The notes beneath the pieces were generated by a model. The model was not told the origin of the DNA. It did no database searches and worked only from the letters and a program-made list of their open reading frames with translations. A stretch of 64,000 bases of DNA from Frankia casuarinae (GTDB lineage Bacteria; Actinomycetota; Actinomycetes; Frankiales; Frankiaceae), in assembly GCF_000013345.1 (NCBI RefSeq), contig NC_007777.1, positions 2,604,001 to 2,668,000 on the forward strand, read 5' to 3'. Positions 52,958-61,253 of this stretch are shown here, in pieces (positions within the stretch are counted from its first letter, which is position 1; each line of letters begins with the position of its first letter). The position numbers and the translations under genes are program-made.

Positions 52958-54102
52958 CCCGCGGGTTGGAGCTGTATGCGTCGGTGTCGCGGCAGGCGGC
53001 GTCGCGGCTGGTCGGGGCGGGGCCGTCGGGGTGGTCGGGGCTGGCCGGGGTGGCGGCGCCGCTGCGCTATGTCGAGCATGGTGATCCGGTGGTGCCGGGT
53101 CCGGGGTGGGTGACGGTGCGGCCGCGGCTGGCGGGGATCAGCGGGTCGGATCTGGCGTTGGTGACGGGTCGGGTGTCGGCCTATCTGACGGCGATGGTGG
53201 GTCTGCCGTTCGTGCCGGGTCAGGAGGTCGTCGCCGAGGTGCAGGAGTCGGTGACGTTGGACGACGGGCGGGTGCTGGCGGCCGGGGACCGGGTCGTTGT
53301 CGATCCGGCGCCGGGCAGCGGTCCCGGGACCGGTGACGGCAGAGTCGGTGACGGCGGGTGGGCGCGGGGGGTGGGCGGCGGTGGGTGGAGCCGGGTGATG
53401 CTCGCCCACCGTGGGCAGCTGTGCCCGGTGCCCGCGACGTTGCCGGATGCCCGGGCGGTGCTCGTCGACCCGCTGGCCGCCGCGGTGCATGCCGTGGACC
53501 GGGCGCGGGTCGGCGCCGGGCAGCGGGTCCTCGTCGTCGGGGCGGGGGCGGCCGGGTTGTGCACGGTGCTTGCGTTGCGGGCCCATACCGAGGCGGGGCA
53601 GGTGGCGGTGGTGGCGAAGTATCCCCGCCAGGCGGAGCTGGCGCGCCGGTTCGGGGCGGACGTGGTGTTCGACCCGGACGGGGCGGTCGCCGGGGTGCGT
53701 CGGGCCACGCATGCGATGCGGGTGTCGCCGCGGGCGGGTGGGGCGTTCCTGCTCGGCGGGGTGGATGTCGCGTTCGACGCGGCGGGGCGGGCGTCGTCGT
53801 TGTCCACGGCGCTGCGCACGACCCGGGCGGGGGGGCGGGTGGTGCTTTCGGGTGTGCCCACGGGCCGGGTGGATCTGACGCCGCTGTGGGCGCGGGGGTT
53901 GGAGTTGGTGGGCGCGGCGCGGCGCGGCGCGGCGCCTTCGGTGCTGGCCCGGGCGTTCGCGTTGGCCGCCGGCGCCCCGTTGGACGGGGTGGTCGCGGCG
54001 ACGTATCCGCTGACCCGCTGGCGGGAGGCGTTGGAGCACGCGTTGTGCGCGGGTCGGCTCGGTGCGGTGCGGATTGCGTTCGATCCGACGGTGGCGCTGT
54101 GA
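52954..54102 (+). CDS. MDR-family reductase lacking zinc ligands
   Basis: 382 residues with the MDR fold and Rossmann motif VVGAGAAGLC near residue 193. The catalytic zinc Cys of GxCGSD is Ser (GISGSD, near residue 60), and the GHE His is Gln (PGQEVV, near residue 89). The structural-zinc lobe is replaced by a Gly-rich loop (residues about 115-145). It should therefore be a zinc-independent reductase, such as an enoyl- or quinone-type. Overlaps the previous gene by four bases, so it likely acts on the product of the acyl reductase. Confidence 0.8.
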   Translation: MTRGLELYASVSRQAASRLVGAGPSGWSGLAGVAAPLRYVEHGDPVVPGPGWVTVRPRLAGISGSDLALVTGRVSAYLTAMVGLPFVPGQEVVAEVQESVTLDDGRVLAAGDRVVVDPAPGSGPGTGDGRVGDGGWARGVGGGGWSRVMLAHRGQLCPVPATLPDARAVLVDPLAAAVHAVDRARVGAGQRVLVVGAGAAGLCTVLALRAHTEAGQVAVVAKYPRQAELARRFGADVVFDPDGAVAGVRRATHAMRVSPRAGGAFLLGGVDVAFDAAGRASSLSTALRTTRAGGRVVLSGVPTGRVDLTPLWARGLELVGAARRGAAPSVLARAFALAAGAPLDGVVAATYPLTRWREALEHALCAGRLGAVRIAFDPTVAL

Positions 54103-54199
54103 GCGGGCGTGCCGGGATCGGGCCGAGGGCCGGGGCGGGTGGGGTCATGGCGGGGCTGCGCCGCCGGGCGGGGCGCCAACACGGAGGGGTTGTCCCTTC

Positions 54200-55825
54200 G
54201 TGCCGGACGTGGAAGGGATCATGCTGGTGAGACCGGGGTTCGTGCTCGAGGTTGACGAGCGGACTCCCCCGCTGCTGGTGCACCAGGGTGAGGGCGTGCT
54301 GCTCGAGCAGTTCCCGCTCGGGACACGGGTGGTGTATCCGCCCGAGTCGCTGCCCGGGGTCGGTGACGTCGATGCGGCGATCGCCGCGGCGTTGGCGGCG
54401 CCGGTGGGCAGCGAGCCGCTGGCGGCGTTGCTGCGTCCGGGGATGCGGCTGACGATCAGTTTTGACGATCTGTCGACGCCGTTGCCGCGGATGCGTCGCC
54501 CGGATGTGCGGGGGCGGATCATCGAGGCGGTGCTGACGGCGGCGGCGGCGGCCGGTGTCGACGATGTGGCGCTGGTCGTGGCGAACGGGTTGAACCGGCG
54601 GTTGAGCGCCGGCGAGGTGGAGCGGATCGTCGGGGAGCGGGTGTTCCGCTCGTTCTGGCCCGGACAGTTGCGCAGCCATGACGCGGAGGATCCTGACAAT
54701 CTCACCGTCGTGGGGGTGACCGACGCCGACGAGCAGGTGGAGGTTTCCCGCCGGGTCGCCGCCGCCGACCTGCTGGTGCACGTCGGGGTCGTGCAGAGCC
54801 CGGCGGCGGTCGGTGCGGGCGGGCTCGTGACCGGCCTGTCGTCGTATGCGACGCTGCGTCACGTGCACAGCGTCGCCGCGGCGGTCCGCCGCGTCGGCCT
54901 GCCCGGGGACGGCGCTGGCGGCGTCGGGGATGGGGGGGTTGGTGCGCCGCCGGGTCCGGCGGCGCGGATGGGTCGGCTGCTGTGCGAGGCGGTGCGGGTG
55001 TTCGCCGTCGCGGTGACGGTGAACGCCGCGACGGCGCCGGTGCACTATCCGTTCCTGACCCGCCGGGAGTGGGAGTGGTCGCTGGCCGATCAGGCGATGG
55101 CGGTCGGGCTGGGCCGTGGCCTGGAGCTGGTGGGGTCGCGGGCGCGCCGCCGGCTGCTGCGTGACTTCGCTGCCGACTATGCGGTCACCTCGGTGAGCGC
55201 GGGGGATCCTACGGCGGTCGCGGCGGTCGCGGCGGCGGCGGTCGACGCCCAGCAGCGGGTCACCGTCGATGGGCAAAGCGACGTCGTTGTCGTCGGGCTG
55301 GGCCCGTTCGGGCCGTTCGACGCGGGTGCGGTGGTCAACCCGGTGCTGGCGGCGCACGGCGCGCTCGGGGAGGTTTTCGGCCGGTACCGGGGGCGGCCGG
55401 TGGTCCGCGAGAACGGGGCGTTGATCGTCTACCATCCGCTGACGCCACGGTTCTCCCAGCTGCATCACCCCTCCTACGTGGACTTCTACGAGGAGGTGCT
55501 CGCCGAGTCGACCGAGGCTGCGACGGTGGAGGCGAAGTTCGAACGGCAGTACGCCACCGATCCCTGGTATGCGTCGCTGTATCGGACGTCGCTTGCTCAT
55601 CACGGGGTGCATCCGTTCCACCGCTGGTATGAGGCGGCGCCGGCGATGGCCCATGTGGGGGATGTGGTGTGGGTGGGCGGTGATCGGGCGGCGTGCGCGC
55701 GGCTGGGGTTCCGGGCGGCGTCGACGTTGGCGGATGCGTTGGAGATGGTGTCGGGATCGGTGGGCCGTGATCCGTCTATCACCTATCTGCACTCCCCACC
55801 CCATCTGATCGCCGAAGTACGGTGA
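54200..55825 (+). CDS. LarA-like (DUF2088, lactate racemase N-terminal) protein
   Basis: 541 residues. The DUF2088 phosphate/nucleotide loop TISFDDLSTPLPRM is near residue 85. In lactate racemase LarA, a GxHRP His, a PH motif and a Lys carrying the nickel-pincer cofactor follow. Here the first reads GLNRRLS (Asn for His) and the Lys region reads GAGGLVTG with no obvious Lys, so the chemistry may differ. C-terminal helices are rich in His (SQLHHPSYVDF, HHGVHPFHRW). I chose GTG 54200; ATG 54221 is also possible. 97 bases after the MDR gene. Confidence 0.72.
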   Translation: MPDVEGIMLVRPGFVLEVDERTPPLLVHQGEGVLLEQFPLGTRVVYPPESLPGVGDVDAAIAAALAAPVGSEPLAALLRPGMRLTISFDDLSTPLPRMRRPDVRGRIIEAVLTAAAAAGVDDVALVVANGLNRRLSAGEVERIVGERVFRSFWPGQLRSHDAEDPDNLTVVGVTDADEQVEVSRRVAAADLLVHVGVVQSPAAVGAGGLVTGLSSYATLRHVHSVAAAVRRVGLPGDGAGGVGDGGVGAPPGPAARMGRLLCEAVRVFAVAVTVNAATAPVHYPFLTRREWEWSLADQAMAVGLGRGLELVGSRARRRLLRDFAADYAVTSVSAGDPTAVAAVAAAAVDAQQRVTVDGQSDVVVVGLGPFGPFDAGAVVNPVLAAHGALGEVFGRYRGRPVVRENGALIVYHPLTPRFSQLHHPSYVDFYEEVLAESTEAATVEAKFERQYATDPWYASLYRTSLAHHGVHPFHRWYEAAPAMAHVGDVVWVGGDRAACARLGFRAASTLADALEMVSGSVGRDPSITYLHSPPHLIAEVR

Positions 55826-55940
55826 CCGCGGGAGATGCGGGTCACGGATCGTGCGGTCGCCGGCTGGGACGCGGTGGCCATGCGCGGCGGAGCACAGGTG
55901 CCAGCGGTGGACCGGATCGGCAGGGGCAGAGGTGAACGGG

Positions 55941-57149
55941 ATGGCGGGTAGGCCGCGACGGGGTGTGGGGCTGCGGGCGGTGCTGGCCGGGTGGCGGCCG
56001 GGGGGCCGCGGGCCGGTCCCGGGCAGCGCCGAGGCGCATCGGGTCCCCGAGGTGCCGCGGGAGTTCCCGACCGCGTGGGCGCGTCGCCCGGCGGCGCGGG
56101 CCGCCCGGGGGGTGTTTCTGCGTGGGGTGATGCGCCCGCTGCTGCGGACGACGCTGACGGTGGCGGTGCACGGTGCGGAGGCGTTCGACGGGGTCCGCGA
56201 CACCCCGGTGATCATCGTGTCGAATCACAGCAGTCATCTGGACGCCCCGCTGCTGTTGTGCACGGTGCCCGGGTGGGTGCGGGCGCGTACGGTGGTGACG
56301 GCGGCGGCGGACTATTTCTTCGACAGTGCCTGGCGGGGGGCGTCGAGTGCGTTCGCGTTCGCGACGGTGCCGATCGAACGGCACGGTGGGGCGCCGTCGG
56401 CGACGCCGATGAACCTGCTGGGGGACGGCTGGAACCTGGTGATCTTCCCGGAGGGGACGCGGTCGCGGGACGGGGCGCGGGGCCGGTTCCGGTTGGGGGC
56501 CGCCTATCTGGCGATCAACGCGGGGGTGCCGGTGGTTCCGGTGGGGCTGCGGGGTGCGTACGCGGCGATGCCGCGGGGACGGTCCTGGCCGGTGGCGGGC
56601 CGTCCGCCGGTGTCGGTGCGGTTCGGCCGGCCGATGCGCCCCGCGCCGGGTGAGGATGTGCGGGCGTTCACCGCGCGGCTGGCCGCCGAGGTCGACCGGC
56701 TCTGCGCCGAGGACGCGACCTCCTGGTGGGAGGCGACGCGGGCGGCCTTCGCCTCGGGTCTGCCCGGTGCGGCTGGTCTGCCCGGTGCGGCTGGTCTGCC
56801 CGATACGGCTGGGACGGCTGAGGAGGCGCGGGTCGGGGATGCGGCGCAGGTGCCGGCGGCGCGCTCGGCCCCGGACGTCGCAGCGACCCCGGCGGGGTCC
56901 GAGCCGGCGGGCCGCACCGCCGGGGACCCCGGCGGTGCGGCCGGTGGTGGGGGCTTCCCCGGTCGGACCAGCCCGCGGGCGGTCCCCCGACCGGGTGGGA
57001 CGGGTGGGACGGGTGGGGCCGCGGGGTCGGCGGCGGTCTCCGCGCGGCTGCGTGGCGCCCCGAACACCCCGACGGCGCGGTGGCGGCGGATCTGGGCGGC
57101 GACCGAGCCGGCGCCGCGCCCCGGGTCGCGTTCCCCCTGGCGGCGTTAG
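55941..57149 (+). CDS. PlsC-type lysophospholipid/1-acylglycerol-phosphate acyltransferase
   Basis: 402 residues. Acyltransferase box 1 VSNHSSHLDAP near residue 94 (HX4D) and box 3 IFPEGTRSRDG near residue 168 are intact, followed by VPVVPVGLRG. It would transfer an acyl chain to a glycerol-phosphate or other alcohol. The C-terminal 140 residues are low-complexity, with the unit LPGAAG tandemly repeated and Gly/Thr-rich runs. Codirectional with the acyl reductase cassette. Confidence 0.85.
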   Translation: MAGRPRRGVGLRAVLAGWRPGGRGPVPGSAEAHRVPEVPREFPTAWARRPAARAARGVFLRGVMRPLLRTTLTVAVHGAEAFDGVRDTPVIIVSNHSSHLDAPLLLCTVPGWVRARTVVTAAADYFFDSAWRGASSAFAFATVPIERHGGAPSATPMNLLGDGWNLVIFPEGTRSRDGARGRFRLGAAYLAINAGVPVVPVGLRGAYAAMPRGRSWPVAGRPPVSVRFGRPMRPAPGEDVRAFTARLAAEVDRLCAEDATSWWEATRAAFASGLPGAAGLPGAAGLPDTAGTAEEARVGDAAQVPAARSAPDVAATPAGSEPAGRTAGDPGGAAGGGGFPGRTSPRAVPRPGGTGGTGGAAGSAAVSARLRGAPNTPTARWRRIWAATEPAPRPGSRSPWRR

Positions 57150-57304
57150 AACCGGGCCGCGGCTTGGCCCGGCGAGGTCGAGGATGGCCAGAGCGCGGGG
57201 CCGGTCTGCGCGAGATGGGCCAGGTAGGCGCGCGGGGACACCACGCCGGTCTCCTCTCACTCCTCCTACGTTGACGCCCAGGGCCGCCTATGACAAGCAA
57301 ACTT

Positions 57305-57326
57305 GACTTTATGGAAAGTCGACTTT
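57305..57326. promoter_or_regulatory. Operator-like GACTTT/AAAGTC array
   Basis: GACTTT-ATGG-AAAGTC is a perfect inverted repeat, followed at once by a third GACTTT. It lies in an AT-rich patch ending 12 bases before the membrane gene start. A likely site for the HTH protein of the same operon. Confidence 0.6.
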
Positions 57327-57337
57327 ACATTCATGCC

Positions 57338-57757
57338 ATGACCGATGACATGACCGATGAGACGCGGCGGGACAACGTGACACGCGCCGCCCGCAGGGCG
57401 ATCTTCCTGGACGGTCTCCCCGTCGCCACCCTCGGCGGGATCGCTCTGGCCCTGGGCAGCGGCCCCGACCAGACCGCCGCCCAGAAGGCCTGGTGGCTGG
57501 GGGCCAGCGGCGCGTTCACGCTCGCCGTGGCATGGGTACTGCTGCGCGCCTTCCGCCGCGCCGACGAGTACCAGCGCAAGATCCAAGTGGAGAGCATGGC
57601 GATTACCTTCGCGGCAGTCCTGGTAGGGCTTCAGCTAGCCGCCCTGCTCGACGCCGCCGGCATCGTCCAGCTACGCCAGCTCACCCAGATAATCACCATC
57701 GGCGGCGTGGCGATGTGGCTGCTGATCGCAGACCTGCGCACCCGTCTACGCCGATGA
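57338..57757 (+). CDS. Small four-helix membrane protein partnered with an HTH regulator
   Basis: 139 residues with four hydrophobic segments: ATLGGIALALGS, ASGAFTLAVAWVLL, FAAVLVGLQLAALL and IITIGGVAMWLLI. RRADEYQRKIQVESMAI in the loop is the pattern of small DUF2178-like membrane proteins encoded with YgzD/XRE regulators. Function unknown. ATG overlaps nothing upstream; the stop overlaps the HTH start by four bases. Confidence 0.75.
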   Translation: MTDDMTDETRRDNVTRAARRAIFLDGLPVATLGGIALALGSGPDQTAAQKAWWLGASGAFTLAVAWVLLRAFRRADEYQRKIQVESMAITFAAVLVGLQLAALLDAAGIVQLRQLTQIITIGGVAMWLLIADLRTRLRR

Positions 57758-57978
57758 AGAACCGGCTGCGCGTGCTGCGGGCGGAACGCCGGTGGAGCCA
57801 GGCCTACCTGGCCGACCGATGCCGGGTATCCCGGCAGACCATCAACGCGATCGAGACCGAACGGTACGACCCCAGTCTTCTCCTGGCATTCACCCTCGCC
57901 GACATCTTCAGCCTGGCCATCGAGGAGATCTTCATCCCCGACCGGTCAGGGACAACCACCGCCACCGACCGGCCCTGA
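57754..57978 (+). CDS. Small XRE-family HTH regulator
   Basis: 74 residues consisting of one HTH: NRLRVLRAERRWSQAYLADR with VSRQTINAIETERYDPSLLLAF and the typical FSLAIEEIF tail. Such short regulators form pairs with membrane proteins like the previous gene; the operator array before that gene is the probable site. Following bases to 58234 hold nothing supportable. Confidence 0.85.
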   Translation: MKNRLRVLRAERRWSQAYLADRCRVSRQTINAIETERYDPSLLLAFTLADIFSLAIEEIFIPDRSGTTTATDRP

Positions 57979-58234
57979 GCTCGACCTCGGCCAACGCGCC
58001 CCAGCCACTCCAACATCGACACCCCGCTCCGTCGACAGATCGCCGATCACCGGCACGCACCGGCAGCACCGGTGACCACAGCGGTCCTGCCCTCCACCGC
58101 AAACAGCTCACCCGGACCAGCAACCTCGGGCCGCGCCCATGCCTCCTGCATGCCGCATCCCGCACTTCACGCTGCTGGCGTATCCCCAGTAGTCGGGACG
58201 CTGGCCGAAGACCGGCGGCTGATCCGCCGGACCG

Positions 58235-59584
58235 TCAGGCGCCGGGCGCCGGGCGCCGGGCGCGGGTGAGCAGGCCGAGAAGCGCCAGCGCGGCGAGGGC
58301 CATGACGACCAGGCCGTACCCGCGGGCGGTGGGCAGCAGCCCGTGGTGGGTGACCAGGTAGCCGGCGACGACCGCGGGGACGCCGAAGGCGAGGTAGCAC
58401 AGCACGTAGACGGTCGAGAGCAGGCCGGCGCGTTCGTGCGGGGCGACCAGGGGGATCAGGACGCGCAGGCCGCCCTGGAAACCGGCGCCGAGACCGATAC
58501 CGGCCAGCGTGGTGCCGACGAAGAACGTCGGGGTGGAGGGAAGGTCCGCGCCGAGCAGGGTGACACCGACGCCGACGAGCAGGCCCAGGGCACCGAGGAA
58601 CATCACGGTACGGGCAGCGGTGTCGCGCAGGAGCAGCACCGTCAGGGCCGCGGTCACGGTGAGGGCGAAGACCGCGAGACCTCCCAGCACGACCCAGCGG
58701 GAGTCGACGACGAGACGGGCCAGGCTCGGGCCGAGGGAGAGGTAGAACCCGCTCAGGGCCCAGGATGCGACCAGGCAGGGCGCGGCGATCAGCAGGTCGC
58801 GGCGGGCGGCGGCGGGTACGCCGATGGTCGGGCGCAGCGACGCGAGCGCTCCGGGGATGCGCGGTGCGGTCTCGGGCATCGCCGCGACCCCGACCGCCTG
58901 GGCGAGCACGATCGCGCACAGCACCAGGTAGACCAGACGGGTGGGAGCGGGCAGGTAGGCCACGAGCAGACTGGACCCGAGGGCGCCCAGGGCCAGGCCG
59001 GTGAACGGGCCGACTCCGTTGGCCAGGGTGCCGCGGGCCCGGTCGAGGTCGAGCAGGCCGGCGCCGAGGGCGCCACTGGCGGCGCCGGTCGCCAGGCCCT
59101 GCAGAACGCGGCCGACGGTCAGTTCCCCCACCCCGCCGGCGGTGGCGAACACCGCCAGGGCGGCGGCGAGCAGCAGCGAGGAGGCGAGCAGCACCGGACG
59201 GCGCCCGATGTGGTCGGAGAGGGCTCCGACGGTGAGCAGCGCAGCGAGGACGGCCAGGGCGTACACGGCGAACACGACGGTCACGGTGATCGGGGAGAAC
59301 CCCCAGCGGGCCTGGTAGACCGGGTAGAGGGGGGTGGGGGCCGAGGACGCGGCGAGGAACGAGCCGATCATCGACGTCTGCAGGAGGAATCCGGCGCGCG
59401 GGGACAGCCTGCCCCGGTGGGGCGCCGCGCCCGGGTCGGACGGGGCGTCGCGGGCCGCGGCCTGCCGCGGCAGGGCCACCGCCGGTACCGGGGCGGTGGC
59501 CGAGGACGGGGTCCCGTAACCGGCGGCGCCGGTCTGGCCGGTCTGGTCGGCGGGAAGGCCGGTGGCGATGGGTTGGGAGGACAT
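58235..59584 (-). CDS. MFS transporter (drug exporter type)
   Basis: 449 residues, 12 helices. Loop 2-3 motif GALSDHIGRRPVLL (GxxxDRxGRR type) and VGRVLQGLATGAASGALGAG, followed by the motif-C-like GxxxGPxxGG-poor region, indicate the MFS exporter family. N-terminal 55 residues are disordered. Divergent from a TetR regulator, with two matched operators between them, the classical arrangement of an inducible efflux pump. Substrate unknown. ATG 59584 has GAAGGGAAA upstream. Confidence 0.9.
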   Translation of the reverse strand: MSSQPIATGLPADQTGQTGAAGYGTPSSATAPVPAVALPRQAAARDAPSDPGAAPHRGRLSPRAGFLLQTSMIGSFLAASSAPTPLYPVYQARWGFSPITVTVVFAVYALAVLAALLTVGALSDHIGRRPVLLASSLLLAAALAVFATAGGVGELTVGRVLQGLATGAASGALGAGLLDLDRARGTLANGVGPFTGLALGALGSSLLVAYLPAPTRLVYLVLCAIVLAQAVGVAAMPETAPRIPGALASLRPTIGVPAAARRDLLIAAPCLVASWALSGFYLSLGPSLARLVVDSRWVVLGGLAVFALTVTAALTVLLLRDTAARTVMFLGALGLLVGVGVTLLGADLPSTPTFFVGTTLAGIGLGAGFQGGLRVLIPLVAPHERAGLLSTVYVLCYLAFGVPAVVAGYLVTHHGLLPTARGYGLVVMALAALALLGLLTRARRPAPGA

Positions 59585-59607
59585 CGGGTTTCCCTTCACC
59601 GGACAGC

Positions 59608-59628
59608 TAAAGCTAAGATTTTGCGTTA
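59608..59628. promoter_or_regulatory. TetR operator O1 before the MFS gene
   Basis: TAAAGCT-N7-TGCGTTA has the same 7-7-7 layout as O2, with an imperfect left arm. It lies 24 bases from the MFS start. Confidence 0.6.
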
Positions 59629-59656
59629 GCGCCCGACGGTACCCTCGGCCCGACGT

Positions 59657-59677
59657 TAACGCAAAGGATGTGCGTTA
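59657..59677. promoter_or_regulatory. TetR operator O2 before the TetR gene
   Basis: TAACGCA-N7-TGCGTTA is a perfect dyad 11 bases before the TetR GTG. The two sites share TGCGTTA, so one repressor should bind both. Confidence 0.75.
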
Positions 59678-59687
59678 GGCTGGATGC

Positions 59688-60266
59688 GTGAGTCCGTCCG
59701 AGGGTCCGCGGCCCGGGGGGCGTAGCGCGCGGGTCCAGCAGTCCGTGCATGCCGCGGCGCGCGCGCTGCAGGCCGAGCGGGGTCGGCACGAGATCACGGT
59801 GCCGCTGGTCGCCGCCCGGGCGGGGGTGACCGCCTCCACCGTCTACCGGCGCTGGGGGGATCTGACCGAGCTGCTCGCCGACGTCGCCGCCGAGCGGCTG
59901 CGCCCGGAGACCCCGCCGGTGGACACCGGGTCGCTGCGCGGCGATCTCGCCGCCTACTGCGAGCAGTACCTGGAGGAGATGTCCTCCCCCGCGGGCCGGG
60001 CGTTCCTGCGCGACCTGGTCGCTTCCTGCGGCGACGACCGGCCGGCGTGCCGCTGTGACCTGTACATCCGCGAGCAGATCGGGGTCATCGTCGAACGGGC
60101 CGCGCGTCGCGGTGAACCCACCCCCGGGGTTGGTGAGATCGTCGAGGGAGTCATGGCGCCGATGATGTACCGCATCCTGTTCGTCGCCGACCCGGTCGAT
60201 CTCGCCGACGCCCGCCGGTTGGTGGACGCCCTACTCGCCCGCGGCGGTGGTCAGCCGCGCGGGTAG
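59688..60266 (+). CDS. TetR family repressor of the efflux pump
   Basis: 192 residues. N-terminal HTH (VQQSVHAAARALQAERGRHE, AARAGVTASTVYRRWGD) and an AcrR-type C-terminal domain (TetR_C like: DLYIREQIGVIVERAARRGE). Divergent from the MFS transporter, with two operators. The 3' end overlaps the tail of the TM2-like gene by 16 bases. Confidence 0.9.
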   Translation: MSPSEGPRPGGRSARVQQSVHAAARALQAERGRHEITVPLVAARAGVTASTVYRRWGDLTELLADVAAERLRPETPPVDTGSLRGDLAAYCEQYLEEMSSPAGRAFLRDLVASCGDDRPACRCDLYIREQIGVIVERAARRGEPTPGVGEIVEGVMAPMMYRILFVADPVDLADARRLVDALLARGGGQPRG

Positions 60267-60697
60267 CCGAGCCGGGTGTTGTACTCCTGGACCGCCGAGG
60301 CGGAGCTGACCATGGCGATCACCCACACGATGAACCACACCGGAACGGTGATGATCAGTGTGATGATGAAGAAGGAGAACATCCACAGGAACAGGTCGGC
60401 GATCAGAAGCACGACACCCGTGGTGGTCTTGCCGGCGTAGATGTGGCCCACGCCCAGCCACAGGAAGGTCAGCAGCAGCGCGACCGCGACCGACTTCGGC
60501 GGTACCGGCGGGTAGCCCTGGCCCGGGCCGGGGCCCGGGAAGGGTTGCGGCGGGCCGATCGGATACGGCGTCGGACCCGGCCCGCCGGCCTGGCCGTGAG
60601 GCGGCGGCTGTCCGTACGGCTCGTATCCGTACGGCTCGTAGTATCCGGCCGGCCCGGGCTGCTGCGGTTGCCGGTGCGGATCGTCCCACCTTGTCAT
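60251..60697 (-). CDS. TM2-domain-like small membrane protein
   Basis: 148 residues. A 67-residue Pro/Gly/Tyr-rich N-terminus with a PYGYEPYG repeat precedes two hydrophobic hairpins (VAVALLLTFLWLGVGHIYAG and LLIADLFLWMFSFFIITLI). The GVGHxYxGK motif is TM2-like. The role is unknown, possibly in secretion or envelope. ATG 60697 has GGGGG upstream. Confidence 0.75.
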   Translation of the reverse strand: MTRWDDPHRQPQQPGPAGYYEPYGYEPYGQPPPHGQAGGPGPTPYPIGPPQPFPGPGPGQGYPPVPPKSVAVALLLTFLWLGVGHIYAGKTTTGVVLLIADLFLWMFSFFIITLIITVPVWFIVWVIAMVSSASAVQEYNTRLGYPRG

Positions 60698-60826
60698 GTG
60701 ACCCCCGATCTTGTCGGTGCACACTGTAACAGGATCATCCGGTTACGTGAATGGACCGGAATACCGGAACCGCGATCGGCATCCCCAACCTTCAGGAATG
60801 TGACATTCACCACACAAAGATCGTTA

Positions 60827-60835
60827 TGTGGATAA
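60827..60835 (-). promoter_or_regulatory. Perfect DnaA box
   Basis: TGTGGATAA is the complement of the consensus TTATCCACA. A second near-match, TGTGGATGT, lies at 60873-60881. A transcriptional role of DnaA or a minor origin-titrating site is possible; no other origin hallmarks seen. Confidence 0.4.
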
Positions 60836-60960
60836 ACCTGTCGACAAGCCGGTGGGTAACCTGCCGCGACCCTGTGGATGTCCTGTGGGGCGATGCTGAT
60901 CCCGGATTCGCCGAGAAGTCAAGATGTTGCGGTGCGTACCGGCCGCGATATCACTGGAGT

Positions 60961-61233
60961 ATGGCTCTGGCGCATCTGACTTCTCGTCCGACCACCACCG
61001 CCCGGCCCGCCGTGCCCGCCGTGCCGGGCAGCGCGCCCGCGCTGCCTCCCAGCGTCGCCCGGGTCGCCGCCCGCACCCGGCTGTCCGCCGAGCTGCTGGC
61101 GGCGATCCTGGAGGTCGAGCGGCGCACGCGGGCCACCCTCGAGGACATCGAACGCGCCGACGCGCTGGCCGAACGGCTGCTCGTGCGCCGCGGTGCGCGG
61201 CTGCGCGCCGCGGCCGGCCGCCCGGCCCGGTGA
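60961..61233 (+). CDS. Small Ala/Arg-rich hypothetical protein
   Basis: 90 residues from ATG 60961: the C-terminal 50 residues form one amphipathic helix (RLSAELLAAILEVERRTRATLEDIERADALAERLL). No family recognised. No clear ribosome site; moderate confidence that it is expressed. Confidence 0.4.
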   Translation: MALAHLTSRPTTTARPAVPAVPGSAPALPPSVARVAARTRLSAELLAAILEVERRTRATLEDIERADALAERLLVRRGARLRAAAGRPAR

Positions 61234-61253
61234 CCTGCTCCCCCGGGCTCGGC

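Noticed and set aside
53138-56215. 1025-codon open frame on the minus strand
   Set aside because: Antisense to the MDR, LarA-like and PlsC genes; composition is Pro/Arg/His-rich and featureless.
60820-60960. Chromosomal replication origin
   Set aside because: Only two DnaA boxes, no dnaA/dnaN/gyrB neighbours and no AT-rich unwinding zone.
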